Assembly: GCF_001522545.3 (NCBI RefSeq)
Contig: NC_031777.1
Span: forward strand, 1,717,074 to 1,781,073
DNA: 64,000 bases
Reading direction: 5' to 3'
Source: Parus major
Lineage: Eukaryota > Chordata > Aves > Passeriformes > Paridae
The notes beneath the pieces were generated by a model. It worked only from the letters and a program-made list of their open reading frames with translations. It was not told the DNA's origin and made no database searches. The translations under genes were made by a program, and so were the position numbers. Positions 1 through 11,968 of the stretch are shown here, piece after piece; positions within the stretch are counted from its first letter, which is position 1, and each line of letters begins with the position of its first letter.

Positions 1-1990
1 CCGGGGCAGAGCCTCCCGGAGCAGGAGGGACGCGAGACAGCAGCGACCCCTCTGTGGTGGTGGCACAAAATGATTAAACAACCAAAGGTTGTGTTGCCTT
101 TGCCTCCAGGAGCCGCCAGAGGAGGTGGCCAAAGCCACCTGAGGTGACAAAGTTCTCCCAGGTGCCTGCTGGCAGAAGCAGGGTGGGAAAGAAACGGGAA
201 TTCAGCCTCTCACATCACAGCCTGCCTGTGGGAAGCAGCAGTGATGATATCCCAGAGCTGACCTGTCCTCCTCCATTCTGAACCTGAGCTGCCCCTCAGC
301 TCTGGGGGTCTCAAAGCCCCAGCTGAAGCTGCCCCTGTGTTGCCCAGCCCAGCTCAGTGCCAGCAAAGTGTGCTCTCACTCTGCTCCCAACCAGAGAAAC
401 ACAAATTACACCAAACGCTCTTCTGTGTCTGAGCAGGGAAACCAGCAGTTTCAGACAGGCAAGGAAAAACATCACATGCTTGGAAAACGCTAGTCAAGCA
501 TCATGCACCAGAGCAATAGGAGCCAAGGCAGAGTTCCCAAATTCCCAAAATTCCAAAAACATCCCCTTCTCCAACCAAGCTTGTGATGCACAAGCAGGAA
601 AATGATCCCCACGGGGACAGTGGCTCTGCTGCCCCAGGTCTCCAGTGCTGCACAGAGAAACTCCCAGGACACGGAGGACCCTCGGGGCACTCCCTGCCAC
701 AAAAAAGGGGAGGCAGAAAAGACCAAGGAAATGCCAAGAGCTCCCTATCAATCACCTTCTCATCACCTTCCTCCTTCCAGCTGAGTTGCTTTGTATCACT
801 TCAGTATCACTTAATTGAGATACAGGTGGTTCCCTTCTCTCTCTGGCCACCTGGCAGCCCAAGTTGCCTTTTCCATGTCCTGGAAATGTGGGAGAAGACA
901 CTTCCAAGTCCAGGCCACCATTCCCAGTGAGAGTCCTGGCTGCTATTGCAAGGGGAAGGGAGATGGTGGGGGAGGCAGGGATGCAGAGCAGGTCCTACAT
1001 GCCTGGGCAGAGAAGATCCCCCTCGGGTCACCCTGCTCCCCATTACCATCAGTGTTTAGTGAATGTGGAGGTTTCCCCTGCAGAGACACAAAAAGGAGCC
1101 CCTCTGTGAAAGGAGGAGCCTTCAGGCAGGGAGAAGGGCTGAGGAAAGATGAATAGCAGGAATAATCTGTCTGGGAAAGTCGGAAAGGGGCAAGAGCTGA
1201 AGAAAAAGACGTTTTCTGTGAGTTTCAAGAGCTCATCGACTCGAGTCTTGTCACACTGGTGACAGCTCTGCTTGGGTGCGAGGCTGAGACGCCCGTCCAG
1301 GGGTGCCTGGTTCCTGCAGCCCCCACTGACCCCCCTCTCCCTGTCATGGCAGTGGTAGCACCGTTGGCAATATTGACAGCCAGCAGGATTTCTCATTTCC
1401 CACAGCCCCACAAGATAAATTAAAAAAAGGAAAAGTCAAAGCTATCTCTGGCTGCTCGCACTCGGGGAGTCCCAACTCAATACATCTTGGTTACTCACAA
1501 AAGATGCTTAGTAATAAGCTAGAAAGGCCAAGTTAGTCCTGCAGGCTGTGGGGTCACCAGTTAAAAGATCACTTACTTCCCAAAGATTTTGTGGAGTTGA
1601 GTACCTGGACAAAACCAGGAACTCTGGCTGCTCCTACAAACTCTTTCCCTGTAGAGATAAACCAATATTTGCCTCTCTAATCTCCGAGATCCCAATCACA
1701 TGAACACTGCCTTCCAGGCCTGTGCAAATATGGCAAAATTTCCACTTTAGCTACGAGGCAGGCACAAGAAAAACTGCAGCCAGAAACCATGGAAAGTCTG
1801 TGAAATTTTATCCACCACAAAACCCTTCTTCCAGACCGACTTCAAGGCGGCAGAGCCTGCACAAGTCATACTGGTGGCCATGTGCCTTTTCTTCAAGCAA
1901 GCATTTCCTGCTGTTTTCTAACCTCAAGGCAAAAGAGAAAACACCCATCCTTTCACCAGCTTTATTTCCATCCCAGATGAAGAGCTGATC
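1..1990. other. unique non-coding sequence, no gene seen
   Basis: Moderately GC-rich DNA with no interspersed repeat I recognise. Open frames here are short and overlap on both strands in several phases, as expected by chance. The part around 1440-1720 is more AT-rich and could be weakly conserved, but it carries no strong motif cluster. Confidence 0.65.
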
Positions 1991-2028
1991 CTCCTTCTTT
2001 TTCTTTTTAATTTTTTTATTTTTTTTCC
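1991..2028. repeat. T-rich low-complexity tract
   Basis: A nearly pure pyrimidine stretch, then T runs broken by single A pairs. It has no flanking element body, so it is probably a simple low-complexity tract rather than the tail of a retrocopy. Confidence 0.8.
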
Positions 2029-5000
2029 AACCCCTGGTGTCTCAGTGTCTCTGAAGCGCTGCCTTCCACCAGTGCTGGGGACAACCAGATGCCACTTTTC
2101 CAGGGATCTGCAGGAAAAACCCGGCTGGAAGCTGGCTGTACACCCTGGATTGCTCAGCACAGGGGCTGTGGAGCAGGAGCTGCCCAGCCTGCCAGCCCTG
2201 GCCAGTTTTGTTTTGAGGCCATGGACCAACTACGTGGTTTGGCAAAGTGAGAAGGCTGTGAGGACAGAGCAGGGCTTCTGAGCAGCATTTGGGTGTCCCA
2301 CACTGGGTGTCAAATGATCTCCGTGCCACCAGCCTGGTGAAATCTTTTGCTACCAGGATTGTTGTTTGCATTGAAACTCACGACAAAACAGCGTTTCCCA
2401 AATATTGACATGAGTTCCCCATTCCATAAAACCCCAACTAGGAGAGTCCCCAAGTCCTTAGCCCCAGTTGTCCAAACATGGGCCATTGAGCTGTAGAAAT
2501 ACTCTGCTTTTCATCTTCATTTTTCACTCTTCACAACAACAGAGGCGGGAAAAGAGCTCTTAGAAAGCCAGATTTGATTTAAAGGTTTGACTTCCACTAA
2601 TGAAGTTTGCCTCCACTGGTTGGAGGAGGGTAGAAAACAGCGTGGAGGAAACTATGGGGCTGAAAGAAGGAGGCACCACAGCCACCCTGAGCTGCAAACA
2701 GCCACATCCAGTCTGGGCAGGTTGATACCAGGCAGAAGAATAAACATGCAGCCCAATGCACAGATTTTTAGATGCCTCCAGAGACCCTTTTCATGATAAA
2801 AATGGTTGTCCCAAAAGGTTTCAGTCTCACATGAGTGAGAGCAGGACCTGAAGACCTGGAAGAGCTGGTGGGTGTCTTCCTGTGAGGGCTGCACCACCAC
2901 ATTTTGGTCTCACTGGACCTCACTAAACCTGTGACCTTTGTGTGGCATGGAATATCCACAGCATCACCTTCTCCCCAGGAGCACCAGGAACCAAGTTCTG
3001 CACAGGTCTCCTCCTGCAAGGGACTGCTCCAGCTCTGGCAGCAGCTGGAGCCCACCACTCATCTTCCTCCCAGCATTTCGCCTATTTCCCCTCCACCAGC
3101 CCAAACTGCTGCAGAGCAAAACTCATCCGAAGCGCTGAGGTTGTGATTTTCATGACACCACTGCCTGGCTCATTTCTCTGCTGTCCTCTCAGTTTTTGTG
3201 AAGGTTAAAGGCATCCTTCCTCGGCGACTGTCAGACTGTTATCTGGGCTGGAACCGGCTGCCCGAGCTCCATGAGGAATATTTTATGCAGATTCTCCGCT
3301 GCACCTCAGATGGCTCATCAGTAACCATCCTGCTGCTGTGGCTTTATTTCCTCTGAGCCCACCTTTTGCTTCTCCCCAGCCCAGCCTCACTTTTACAGGT
3401 GTAAAACTGTGAGTACCCACATGCAAGGAATGTAAAGATTTTCCCCTGGGTTGGTGCAAGGAAGAGTTGCTGTGTGCAAGGGGCTTTTGGGGAGGGAATG
3501 GGGCGAGCTAGTTTGGGAAAAGACGGGGTTTTTTCTTCTGAAAGACAGCAAGATCAGGAGGCTCCTGTTACTCTGCTTCAGAGTTTTAGTCCCAGCACTC
3601 TCCTCCCAAAATCCATGTCAGGACAGAGAACATCCCAGCTCTCTCTGCCTTCCCCTTGGGAGCTTCCAGGCAGGCACAAAGAGAGCCACAGGCAGTGCTG
3701 GGCACCCAAGCTGGTCTCTGGACCTCCTTCCCCTGGCAGAGGGGTGCGTGAAGAAAACAAGAGGAGTCTGACTGGCTCGGGCAGCTGGAATTCTGAGGAT
3801 GGTTTTCACACCCGTGCCCCTGGCAAGCCAAATGACAGCCTGTTGTCATCCCAGCTGGCTGCGGGGATTTTTTTGGGTGGGAGTTCACCTCAGCACAGCA
3901 GTTTGAGCACCAGCCCAGGCTAGAGGAGGTGGAGGACATGTGCCCACCGACATCCCCACAGGCCCACTCCACCTTTCTGAGAGCGTGACACTCGGGAGGC
4001 TTCCCACTAAACGCTGATTGTAAATGTCACGATTTCAGAGGGGGAAAGAAAACAGCTGGATTCATCAGACAGCAGCACTGGCAGCTAAAAAAATACCATC
4101 TTTTAATGTGTGAGCTGAGTACAGAGAGTGGCAGAATAAACAGGAGACCCTGTGGTAACATTTTTACAAGTCCCCTGGCTGGCTGTTAGAGCCCTTTAAC
4201 TAAAACATGACTGAGCGTCCCGGTTTCAGGATCTCAGCAGCACGCCCAGCTCCTCCGGGGATCACCAGGCTTCAACGACAGATGGATCCAGGCAACAAAG
4301 CTCACATCTAGATGGAAACTCAGCAGGACTTGCTTTTGGACCCATCCCCACCTCTGCTTTTAAACTGCACTGGCATGAGAGGCTGTGCTCCTTTGGCCAC
4401 GCTTCCTCACGGCCGTAAATCCAATTTTATGGCACCCAGTCCAAGGCTGAAAACAATGCAAAGCGCTGAACAGATATAAACTCTTTCTGCTGCTTCACAA
4501 GATCTCCAAAGGGGCCAGAAGACTTTCTGCTGAATCAGGTATTGTTTTGTGCTCCCGCCGCTGGCAGGGAGCCAGGTGCACACCATATTGTAGGAGCCGG
4601 GTAATTTGGCAAAAACGCGATCATGTGCTCACCCCTGATTCAGTCCCAATTCCTCCCATGGGGTGACGGGGTAATGTGCAGATCTGGTATTAATTAGTGG
4701 GAAACCACAGCCCCAGGCTGTGATCTGTCATCCTCTTTTGCAGGCAGCTCGTGCCTGCTAACAGCTTCCCCACCCTGGGCTCCCCCAGCCCGCCGCCGTC
4801 TCTTCTGCCAGCCACCAGCCCAGCCCAAAGACCCAGGTAACCCTGAATGTCTCTGAGAGCAACTAAAGTTGTGCTCCTGCTCCCAGGAATGCCTGCACCC
4901 TGTGGGATTTGCTCTCCTGGCTGGGAGCATCAGCATCTCAGAGCTCTTGCCCAGGTCCCCATGCATGGCACAGCGTCTCCAGATGTGCTGAAGCTCACGC

Positions 5001-5892
5001 TGTCCTGCTGATGGCTCAGACAACAGAGCCCAGGCCGAGTGCTTTGGGAAAAAACCTCCCAGGCTCCAGCAGAAAAGGCAGCACTGGTACCCAGCGTGCC
5101 AGAGATTAAGCAATTTACTGAGTCAATTGTCTTTTTTCCAAGGACAAACATGTGTGATAGAAGATCTCCAGATCTGCTGGCACGCTGTGAGCTCTGGGCC
5201 ATCAGCCCTTTCACTGTCTCAATTCATCTGTCAGTAAACCACCGTGCCCATTAAGGCTGGAGAAATGGAAAGGCATGTTCGTGGTCCACTCAGCAAGGAT
5301 TAAACACCCTGTTGCACAAATGATGGTTACCCAAGATTTCCCTGTAGAAATGCTGGAACTCCTGTCTCCAACAGATGCTGCCTACCTAAGAGAAGCAGGA
5401 GAGACAAAAACATTATTTAGTACCAGAAAGCAAGAGGTGACATGAACAGGACAGGATCTCACTGCTTCAGGAAATACCTATGTGGGAAAAGCATTCGGTG
5501 CCAAAACAAAGAGGGAATTTATTCCAAGACGAGGTGTCTGCTTGGTGAAGGTCAAGCAGTGGTGTTCAGCTTTGTCCCATCGAGAAGAAGTCCAGAAGCA
5601 GAGGATCTGCTTTCCAGCCCTGCTGGCAGCTCTTCAGGACTTGGTGGAAAGGCTACAGGTGAATGTGGGAGGGAGAGAGAAGCCTCAGCTTTTTGCAGGA
5701 CAGTCCCTGGGCTTCCTCTCCTCCCAGGCTGCCCCCTCACCTGCAGCATGAGCTGCCACAGGGTGAGGCTGAGGATGAACCTCGGGGAAATTCAAAGAAA
5801 GAACAAGCATTTTAAGGGGGAAGTACATCCAGGGTTGTCACCCACAAAGAAATATTTTTGGAAGGACACAAGCTCTCTCAGGGTTACACTAC
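2029..5892. other. unique non-coding sequence
   Basis: No gene or recognisable repeat. Two parts look less random: 3215-3400, with an AT-rich core containing ATTTTATGCAGAT inside CpG-bearing flanks, and 4400-4680, which ends in TTAATTAG. Both could be short regulatory blocks, but the evidence is compositional only. Open frames in both directions around 3450-3970 and 5440-5930 are chance frames without domains. Confidence 0.6.
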
Positions 5893-6304
5893 AGGGCTGG
5901 AGCACCTCTGCTATGGAGACAGGCTGAGTTGGAGTTGTTCAGCCTGGAGAAGGCTCCAGAAAGAATTTAGGGCCCATTCCAACATCTAAAGAGGCTGCAA
6001 GGGAGCTGGAGAGGGACTTGTGACAAGGGCCTGGAGTGACAGGACGAGGGGGAATGGCTGTGACCTGGAAGAGGGTGGGATAGGTTAGGTATCAGACGGA
6101 AATTTGTCCCTGTGAGGGTGGTGAGGTCCTGGCTGAGGTTGCCCAGAGAAGCCACAGCTTCCCCATCCCTGGAAGTGTCCAAGGCCAGGTTAGACAGGGC
6201 TTGGAGCAGCCTGGGATAGTGGGAGGTGTCCCTGCCCATGGGAGAGAGGTTGGAATGAGATGATCTTTGAGATCCCTTCCAAACCAAACCATTCTGTGAT
6301 TCTA
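5893..6304 (+). mobile_element. CR1 LINE, 5'-truncated 3' end
   Basis: The sequence follows the 3' end of avian CR1. It starts in the GGGCTGGAGCACCTCT segment and runs through TGTGAGGGTGGTGAGG, TTGCCCAGAGAAG and CATCCCTGGAAGTGTCCAAGG. It closes with CCTTCCAAACCAAACCATTC and the terminal ATTCTGTG octamer type. CR1 copies by target-primed reverse transcription, so only the 3' part survives here. No reverse-transcriptase frame remains. Several indels relative to the familiar consensus suggest an old copy. Confidence 0.93.
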
Positions 6305-7012
6305 ATATTATCCCATAACAGCACCCCAGGATGAATTTGGCAGAAGGAGGGGTAGAGGGATAAATCACCCAAGAGATGCTCATTCTGGGGCAGTTTGGTT
6401 TTGTTCCTCCGTTGTTTGCTTGTTTTTAACAGCTTCCTCCAGGGCACATTTCTGGGACTTGCTGGACAGGAACAACTCAGAGCTGAGCCTCACCTTCAAT
6501 GCCATCACTTCCCACAGCCACCTTTGCAGAGCCCTACACAGCTCCCCTGCCTGGGGCTGGAATTAAAACAAAGTGTAAAGTGGAAGACAGACCTCAGCCA
6601 TGCCCTGGGACTGGGACTCCCTTCCTCGATGTCTCCTGGAACTTTGTTACAGCAGGGAAGCAAAGCAAGAGAAACTCGGGCTGATGTTTGATCCACCTGT
6701 AACCTAAACCCCAGGCCCTGCTCTTTCTACTTCCAAGTGCTTAGGAGAAAAAAAAACAGGAGTGGATTTTTTCTCTATGTGTGTGTGTGTGTTTGAGTGC
6801 ATAGCAAACTGGCTAATTTAAAACAATTACACAACAGCTAATTAAAATCATCTCTGTGTCCTAGGAAGATGGCTGGCCAGGTACTCAGCACGAAGTACCC
6901 TGAACTACAACATTTGGCTTTTTGGAGCAACTTCTTGTTAAAAGCCTTCATCCCGTGGTGGGACCCATTCTGGTGTGCCTGTGGAGAGTGGCTGATGGCA
7001 TTCCCGAGTGAG
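6305..7012. other. unique non-coding sequence with short TG repeat
   Basis: Unique DNA between a CR1 fragment and a pyrimidine minisatellite. A (TG)7 microsatellite lies at 6778-6792. No gene is seen. Confidence 0.65.
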
Positions 7013-7210
7013 TCCTCCCTCTTCCTCCCTCTTCCTCCCTCTTCCTCCCTCTTCCTCCCTCTNNNNNNNNNNNNNNNNNNNNNNNNNNNNNNNNNNNNNN
7101 NNNNNNNNNNNNNNNNNNNNNNNNNNNNNNNNNNNNNNNNNNNNNNNNNNNNNNNNNTCCTCCCTCTTCCTCCCTCTTCCTCCCTCTTCCTCCCTCTTCC
7201 TCCCTCTCCT
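7013..7210. repeat. 10-bp pyrimidine minisatellite interrupted by a gap
   Basis: Perfect tandem copies of a 10-bp unit, CTTCCTCCCT, flank a run of N on both sides, about five copies on each side. The strand is entirely pyrimidine, a class able to form triplex (H-DNA) and known to defeat polymerases and assemblers. The frames translated across it are artefacts of the repeat. Confidence 0.95.
7063..7157. other. assembly gap, 95 N
   Basis: A run of 95 undetermined bases wholly inside the 10-bp pyrimidine minisatellite. The missing sequence is almost certainly more of the same array. The true length is unknown. Confidence 0.98.
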
Positions 7211-7319
7211 CCTGCCAGCCTCAGCATTGCGACCTACCTGAGGCACCGGCTGTGCTTTATGAAGTCTAAAATTTTCAACTGGTTGTGTCTTTCCATGCAA
7301 ACTCATTAGACACTATTTA

Positions 7320-7620
7320 CACCCGCTGCAGCTGTGCAGAGAGAGGTTTTGAACTCTGGCATTCTACAGTAGGCTTTGTTTCTCATTTACATTTGCATAT
7401 TAAAGTGTTTGCCTGAAATAGGCTATTGAAATTAATTCAGGATTAATTGGTGTCTTTATCTCATTAGGACAATCTAATTTAAGGATGATGAAATTGTTTA
7501 GCCTCCCGTTTGCATAATTAGATTGCTTTGAATTGCTGTCATTATTGTGCTCTTTAGCATCATCTGTAGGCCTCAAACAGACAAGAGTTTCAACCTCATA
7601 AAGACCAATCATGTGTTACA
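7320..7620. promoter_or_regulatory. candidate enhancer (AT-rich, POU/homeodomain motifs)
   Basis: An abrupt change to AT-rich unique DNA. It contains an exact POU octamer ATTTGCAT at 7391-7398, a close palindrome ATTAATTCAGGATTAATT at 7431-7448, and a second octamer-like site joined to a homeodomain core, TTTGCATAATTAG, near 7510-7522. This density of homeodomain and POU cores without coding potential is typical of conserved developmental enhancers. Conservation itself cannot be seen from one sequence. Confidence 0.4.
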
Positions 7621-8356
7621 GCAGAGAGCTGTTAACCCCTTTTAACCCAAACTCCCTCCAGCGCCGCTGCACAATGGGGTGGGTGCTCTGCGGAGCAGTG
7701 GGATGCAGAGGTCTCCACATGCCTGTCATGGGACATCCCCTCTTCTTCTGGACACGCTGGGGCAGCCCCAGGAGCTGCTGGCAGACAGCCCTGTTTCACC
7801 TGGCCTTGCCATGGGAGGGTGGAACCCTTCACAGTCACCTGGGGCTGTGGGCTGCTGCTCCCGAGGGGCTGAGCAGAGCCAAAAGCGCTCGTTCTCCCTC
7901 TTACATCCCTGAAAAAGGCTGCTGGGAACATGCCCAAGGGCTGCCTGAGCCCATCCCTCCAGTGTGGCCTCAGGAAAATCCCTTGGGCTGATGGCAAAGA
8001 CAGCTGGGGATGGTTGGGCTTCCCCCCAGTTGGTTCTGGGGCTGCAGGGAGTGCTGGTGGCCACAGGTACCACGGTGTTTCCTCCCCTCCAAGGACGTAC
8101 CAAGCTCCAACTTCTCCAGTTTAGAGGGTGAACCTCCAGCTGAGGTTCATCCTCATCATCTCCTGAAGATGTCCTGGCCGACATTCAGCCCTTGGGTGTG
8201 GTACCAAGACATTTCTTCTGCTTCCCCTCTTCTGCTTCTCCCCCACAATGCTTACCTGGATGCTGAAGGAGAGAGCAGACCTGCCCAGCCCTGTGCCCTG
8301 GGAGCAGGCACGTGAGGAAATACCACCAGTACCCATTGGAAGAGCAAAGGGAAAGA
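7621..8356. other. unique GC-rich non-coding sequence
   Basis: Several open frames overlap on both strands (for example 7726-8184 on the minus strand), but none has a recognisable domain and all coexist in antisense. That is the mark of GC-rich chance frames. Confidence 0.6.
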
Positions 8357-8595
8357 GAATCACAGAACTGTTCGGGTTGGAAGGGAGCTCTGGGGATTAT
8401 CCAGTCCCACCCCACTGCCCAGGCCACCTGCAGCAGGTGACACAGGGACACATCCAGGTGGGCTTGGGATGTCTCCAGGGAGGGAGACTCCACAACCTGC
8501 CTGGGCAGCTGTTCCAGTGCTCTGCCACCTTCAATGTAAAACAGCTTTTCCTCGTGTTGGGGTAGAATTTCTCGTGGTTTAGTGCCCCTCGTAGC
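8357..8595 (-). mobile_element. CR1 LINE 3' fragment, antisense
   Basis: Reverse complement of a CR1 3' end. It opens with GAATCACAGAACTGTTCGGG and TTGGAAGGGAGCTCTGGGGA, then passes through CACATCCAGGTGGGCTTGGG, GGGCAGCTGTTCCAGTGCTC and the TAAAACAGCTTTTCCTCGTG segment. The wording differs from the CR1 fragments at 5893 and 22397, so it belongs to a different CR1 subfamily. It has no coding remnant. Confidence 0.92.
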
Positions 8596-9224
8596 TGTAA
8601 GGCCAAATCTCCACTCTGGGGCTGGATCAGGGTGTGGATTCCCTGCTGCTCAGTGTGTGCCTCAGCACATCACCAGTGAATGTGCACCAAGGGACACAGG
8701 GACTGGGGTTGCAAGGGCAGGGGGTGTGTGTTGGGGTGTGTGTGCAGGAGACACCAGAGAGCTGCAGCCATCCTGGGGATCCTCACAGCCCACCAGGGAC
8801 ACATGCAAACAGCTCTTCATCTGCTTGCCAGTGCCACTTTCCCCTGCCCATCCAGGGGACTTGTGGACACATGGGCTGGAAAAGGGGCATCCCTAGCCAG
8901 CAGCAGCTCCTGGCAGAAGGAACCAGCTCAGCATCCCGAGCTAAGACCTCGCTTCCCCAGGAGTCTCTCCATTAAAAAACAGCCTGTTCAGCCACACAGA
9001 TGATCCAAAACGTGCGTCTCAGAAGTATTTTTACATGACAAAGCATCCCCCAGCATTGCATCCAGCTTCCTCACTAGCAAGGAGGACCATGGCCTTGCAC
9101 ATTCCCCCCCTGTACCTGCCCAAACCCTCCTTCCAGATGGCCACCAGAAGCCAATAGCCACCAGAGCGCCTGAATCCAGCCCTGGAGATGCTCCCTGGGC
9201 ACCGAGGGCACGAAGGGGGTGGAG
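8596..9224. other. unique non-coding sequence with GT-rich patch
   Basis: Unique DNA. The patch near 8715-8750 is G/T-rich (GTGTGTG blocks separated by GGGG). No gene and no clear repeat family. Confidence 0.6.
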
Positions 9225-9530
9225 GTGGCAGCTCGGTGGTGGCTCCTGGGGCCGCTCTCCGTCTGTCCTGGCCCAGCTGAAGGCGAGATCCCTGCTTCTC
9301 ATTAGCGGGCGGCTGACTCCGGAGGCGGGGGCCGCGCCAGGAAGGCTGCTTCGCCAGTCGCTTCACGTATCCGAACATCTGGTTGTGTCTCATCACAGTG
9401 CAAATTTATGACCCTGGAAACAACATGTTGATGATGCGCCGGGAAGAGGAGCCGGAGCTGTAATCCCGTGTCCAGAGCGGGGACGAGGGGAATCGCCGCG
9501 CAAGGACTTGGGGAGGGGGAGGAAGAGGTG
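9225..9530. promoter_or_regulatory. CpG-rich cluster, possible regulatory element
   Basis: CpG dinucleotides are much denser here than in neighbouring DNA, including GCGGGCGGC, GGAGGCGGGGGCCGCGCC and ATCGCCGCGC. Between them sits an AT-rich core with GTGCAAATTTATGACC. A short CpG-rich block joined to AT-rich sequence on its right could be an orphan CpG island or an enhancer. No open frame or splice signal links it to a gene. Confidence 0.35.
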
Positions 9531-9646
9531 AGGAAGGGCAGATCTGTGGTTCCACAGGTGTGCGTGGAGGGGGATGGAGCTCCTGGTGGTGCAGCACAGC
9601 AGTGTTTGTCACTCTCAATCTCTCTCCTCCGGGGAGGGAAAAAAAA

Positions 9647-9658
9647 TATATATATATA
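9647..9658. repeat. (TA)6 microsatellite
   Basis: Six TA units between an A run and AAAAAATGCAAAT. It is short and marks the left edge of an AT-rich block. Confidence 0.85.
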
Positions 9659-9659
9659 A

Positions 9660-10015
9660 AAAATGCAAATTCAGCAGCAGCCAACTTTGCACAACTTTGT
9701 GTCGATGAATTGCCGACTTCAAACCAGCCAACAGGCAGGAAAGCTTAAAGAAAATAGATGAAAGATTTTATCTGAATGCTTTGAAAGGGAGCATTTCCAT
9801 TCACAGCGATTGGCCAGTTACACTTTCCATTTTATGGTTAAAATTCTACAGACTTTTAAAATTATTTGAAATGGAAATGACAAGATCGCATTTCAGGTCC
9901 TCCAAAGGGAGCTTTGTTTGCCAAGGATAAGTAAATGTTTCATTATTTTTTCCAGAGATCAAATATATCATTTGAACCAGAACAGAGCGGGACTCGGGAA
10001 GTCTTGTTTGCAGGT
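9660..10015. promoter_or_regulatory. candidate enhancer (AT-rich, octamer)
   Basis: AT-rich unique sequence with an exact octamer in reverse, ATGCAAAT, at 9663-9670. It also has several AAATTATTTGAAAT-type stretches and AGCGATTGGCCAG, which contains a CCAAT-box core in reverse (ATTGG). The CpG-rich cluster lies just upstream. Composition and motifs resemble a conserved non-coding element; no other support. Confidence 0.3.
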
Positions 10016-11365
10016 TCACACCAAAGATGTTTCAAGTTTTCAGCTTAGCCCAAACAAGTGTTTTTAGTTATTTGCTTTGTTGCTGCAGCGGAAAAGAAAG
10101 AAATCCAGCTCTTGCCATCACAGTTAGGCAACCAAAGAAGAAAAGTAAAACCCCGAGAGTCAGTGCAAAAGAAAGGTCTTGGTGTGGGAGAACTAAAGAA
10201 AGCTTGTCTGAACCTTTCTGGTTTTATATCCTTGGTATTGTATTGGGGTCTTCTAACATATGGGAGAGGACAATCCCTGTATGATGCCATGTGTACATAT
10301 ATGGGTGTGTCTAGCACAGGGAAAAACAGGGAAAAGGAGAAGGCATGATCAAGAAAAGCCAGGATGCTGTTCAAGAGGGGTGGGATAGAATTTCCTCCTT
10401 TGCTGCCCAGCAGCTCCACAGCATGAGCACCAGCTGGGAAGGGATAAACAACCAAAGGTCACACTGGACCATGAGAAAATGAAATTCAAACTGGCGCCAA
10501 AAAATGCCACTGCTTCTCAAAGGAGATGGAGCAAGCCTGGAAAGGAGAGGTGAGGGTGCCTGGACGCCTGGGAAACACAACAAACTCAGAGGGGAGACAC
10601 GATACAAACACACCTTTGAATACACCAGTGTCTCTTCTTTGTGTGGTCAGTGGGAGATGAATTCATAGCCCAAAACAGCCCCAGGACACCGGAGATGAGC
10701 CCTCAGGAAAAGCTGCTGGTGGTGGGCACACAGCCTGGAGCATCCACAGCATGGCAGACACCTGGAAGCAGCACCATCAGACATCCCACTGCCTTCCAGC
10801 ACGGGCTGTTTGTGAATCCACGGGGCTTTACAGCAGACACACGAGCCCAGGGAGAGAAATCCAAGTGGAGCAGCCCAGCTCTGACTGCTTTCACAGCCCG
10901 TGGTGTGGACTACCTGGCACAGAGGTCTTGAGCAAGGGCATTGAGACCCCTGACAAATGGATCTTCCCCTGTTCATAGCTGTTGATCTCGAGAGAACAGC
11001 TTTCCTTCCCTGGCTTTGGAATTGCTACAGGCAGAGGAGACACAGCTCGGACTGCAGGCTGCTCAGGAAGCAAGGGCTGTGTAGGAGCAGCAACTACCCA
11101 AAGGACAAATCATGCTTCTGCTGGAGCATTGGGATCCTGACAGCAGCAGCAGAAAGCACAACTCTTGCCACGAGTCACAAAAAGGGTGCAGAAGCCTTTG
11201 AGCAGAAAGCTCAAAAGCGAGAGGTTGAAATGCTCTTTTGTGGAGAAGCAGGATGCTGTCAGCAAACCTACACTGAGTAAGGGAGAGGGTGAATGTTCTG
11301 ATGTGGAGCAGAGAGCTTTGAGCTCCAAATCGAGCTGTGACCAGTGGTAAACTGCACTTAACACT
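10016..11365. other. unique non-coding sequence
   Basis: No recognised repeat or gene. Chance frames occur on both strands (10045-10455 minus, 10641-10976 both). The part near 10200-10320 is AT-rich with short TATA-like strings but has no matching promoter context. Confidence 0.6.
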
Positions 11366-11544
11366 GCTTGCCCAGAGGAGCGGTGGATGCTCCATCCCTG
11401 GAAAGATTCAAGGCCAGGTTAGACAGAGTTCAGAGATTCCTTAAGAATTGGAGATGTCCCTGCAGGTTGCAGTGGGGTTGGAATGAGAAGGCCTCTAAGG
11501 TTCCTTCCAACCCAAGCTGTTGTGTGATTCTGTGGCTCTGTGAT
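11366..11544 (+). mobile_element. CR1 LINE 3' fragment
   Basis: CR1 3' terminus in sense orientation: GCTTGCCCAGAGGAG, GATGCTCCATCCCTGG, TTCAAGGCCAGGTTAGACAG, TTCCTTCCAACCCAAGC, then GATTCTGTGGCTCTGTGATG, a degenerate form of the terminal octamer repeat. Only about 180 bp remain. Confidence 0.92.
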
Positions 11545-11905
11545 GTGCGACCAATGCCCACAGACAAACCCATGGGGCTGTGGGGAAGAGCCCAGGCTGG
11601 GCTCACCCATCCATCAATGGCCCGACACAAACCTCCACTGAGGGTGAGGACCTCCCCACATCCTGGCTCCAGGCATTCTGCTGGATGAGGAGCACAATGC
11701 CATGGATTTGGAGGGGCCACACCATCCCTTGCCTCAGCCAGAGCCTGTCTTGGGGGATTAGCAGGGGCCAGACATAGATTTATAGCCCCCACTTGTGTCA
11801 TGCCCATGTGCTTCAGCCTGTGTGGTTCAGCTCTTCTTCCCAAGAGGACTTTGCTAGCAGAGTTCAACAACAGATCTTTATGTTTGCTTGTAGGGTGGTT
11901 TTTAG
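11545..11905. other. unique non-coding sequence
   Basis: Unique sequence between a CR1 fragment and an A-rich tract. The minus frame at 11430-11972 runs through the CR1 and the T-rich complement of that tract and is not a gene. Confidence 0.6.
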
Positions 11906-11968
11906 AAACAAAAAAAAAATAAGAAAAAGGAAAAGAAAAAAAAAAAAAGATAAAAGGAAAAGAAAAAA
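11906..11968. repeat. A-rich low-complexity tract
   Basis: Purine-only stretch of A runs broken by single G. No target-site duplication or element body was found beside it. Confidence 0.85.
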
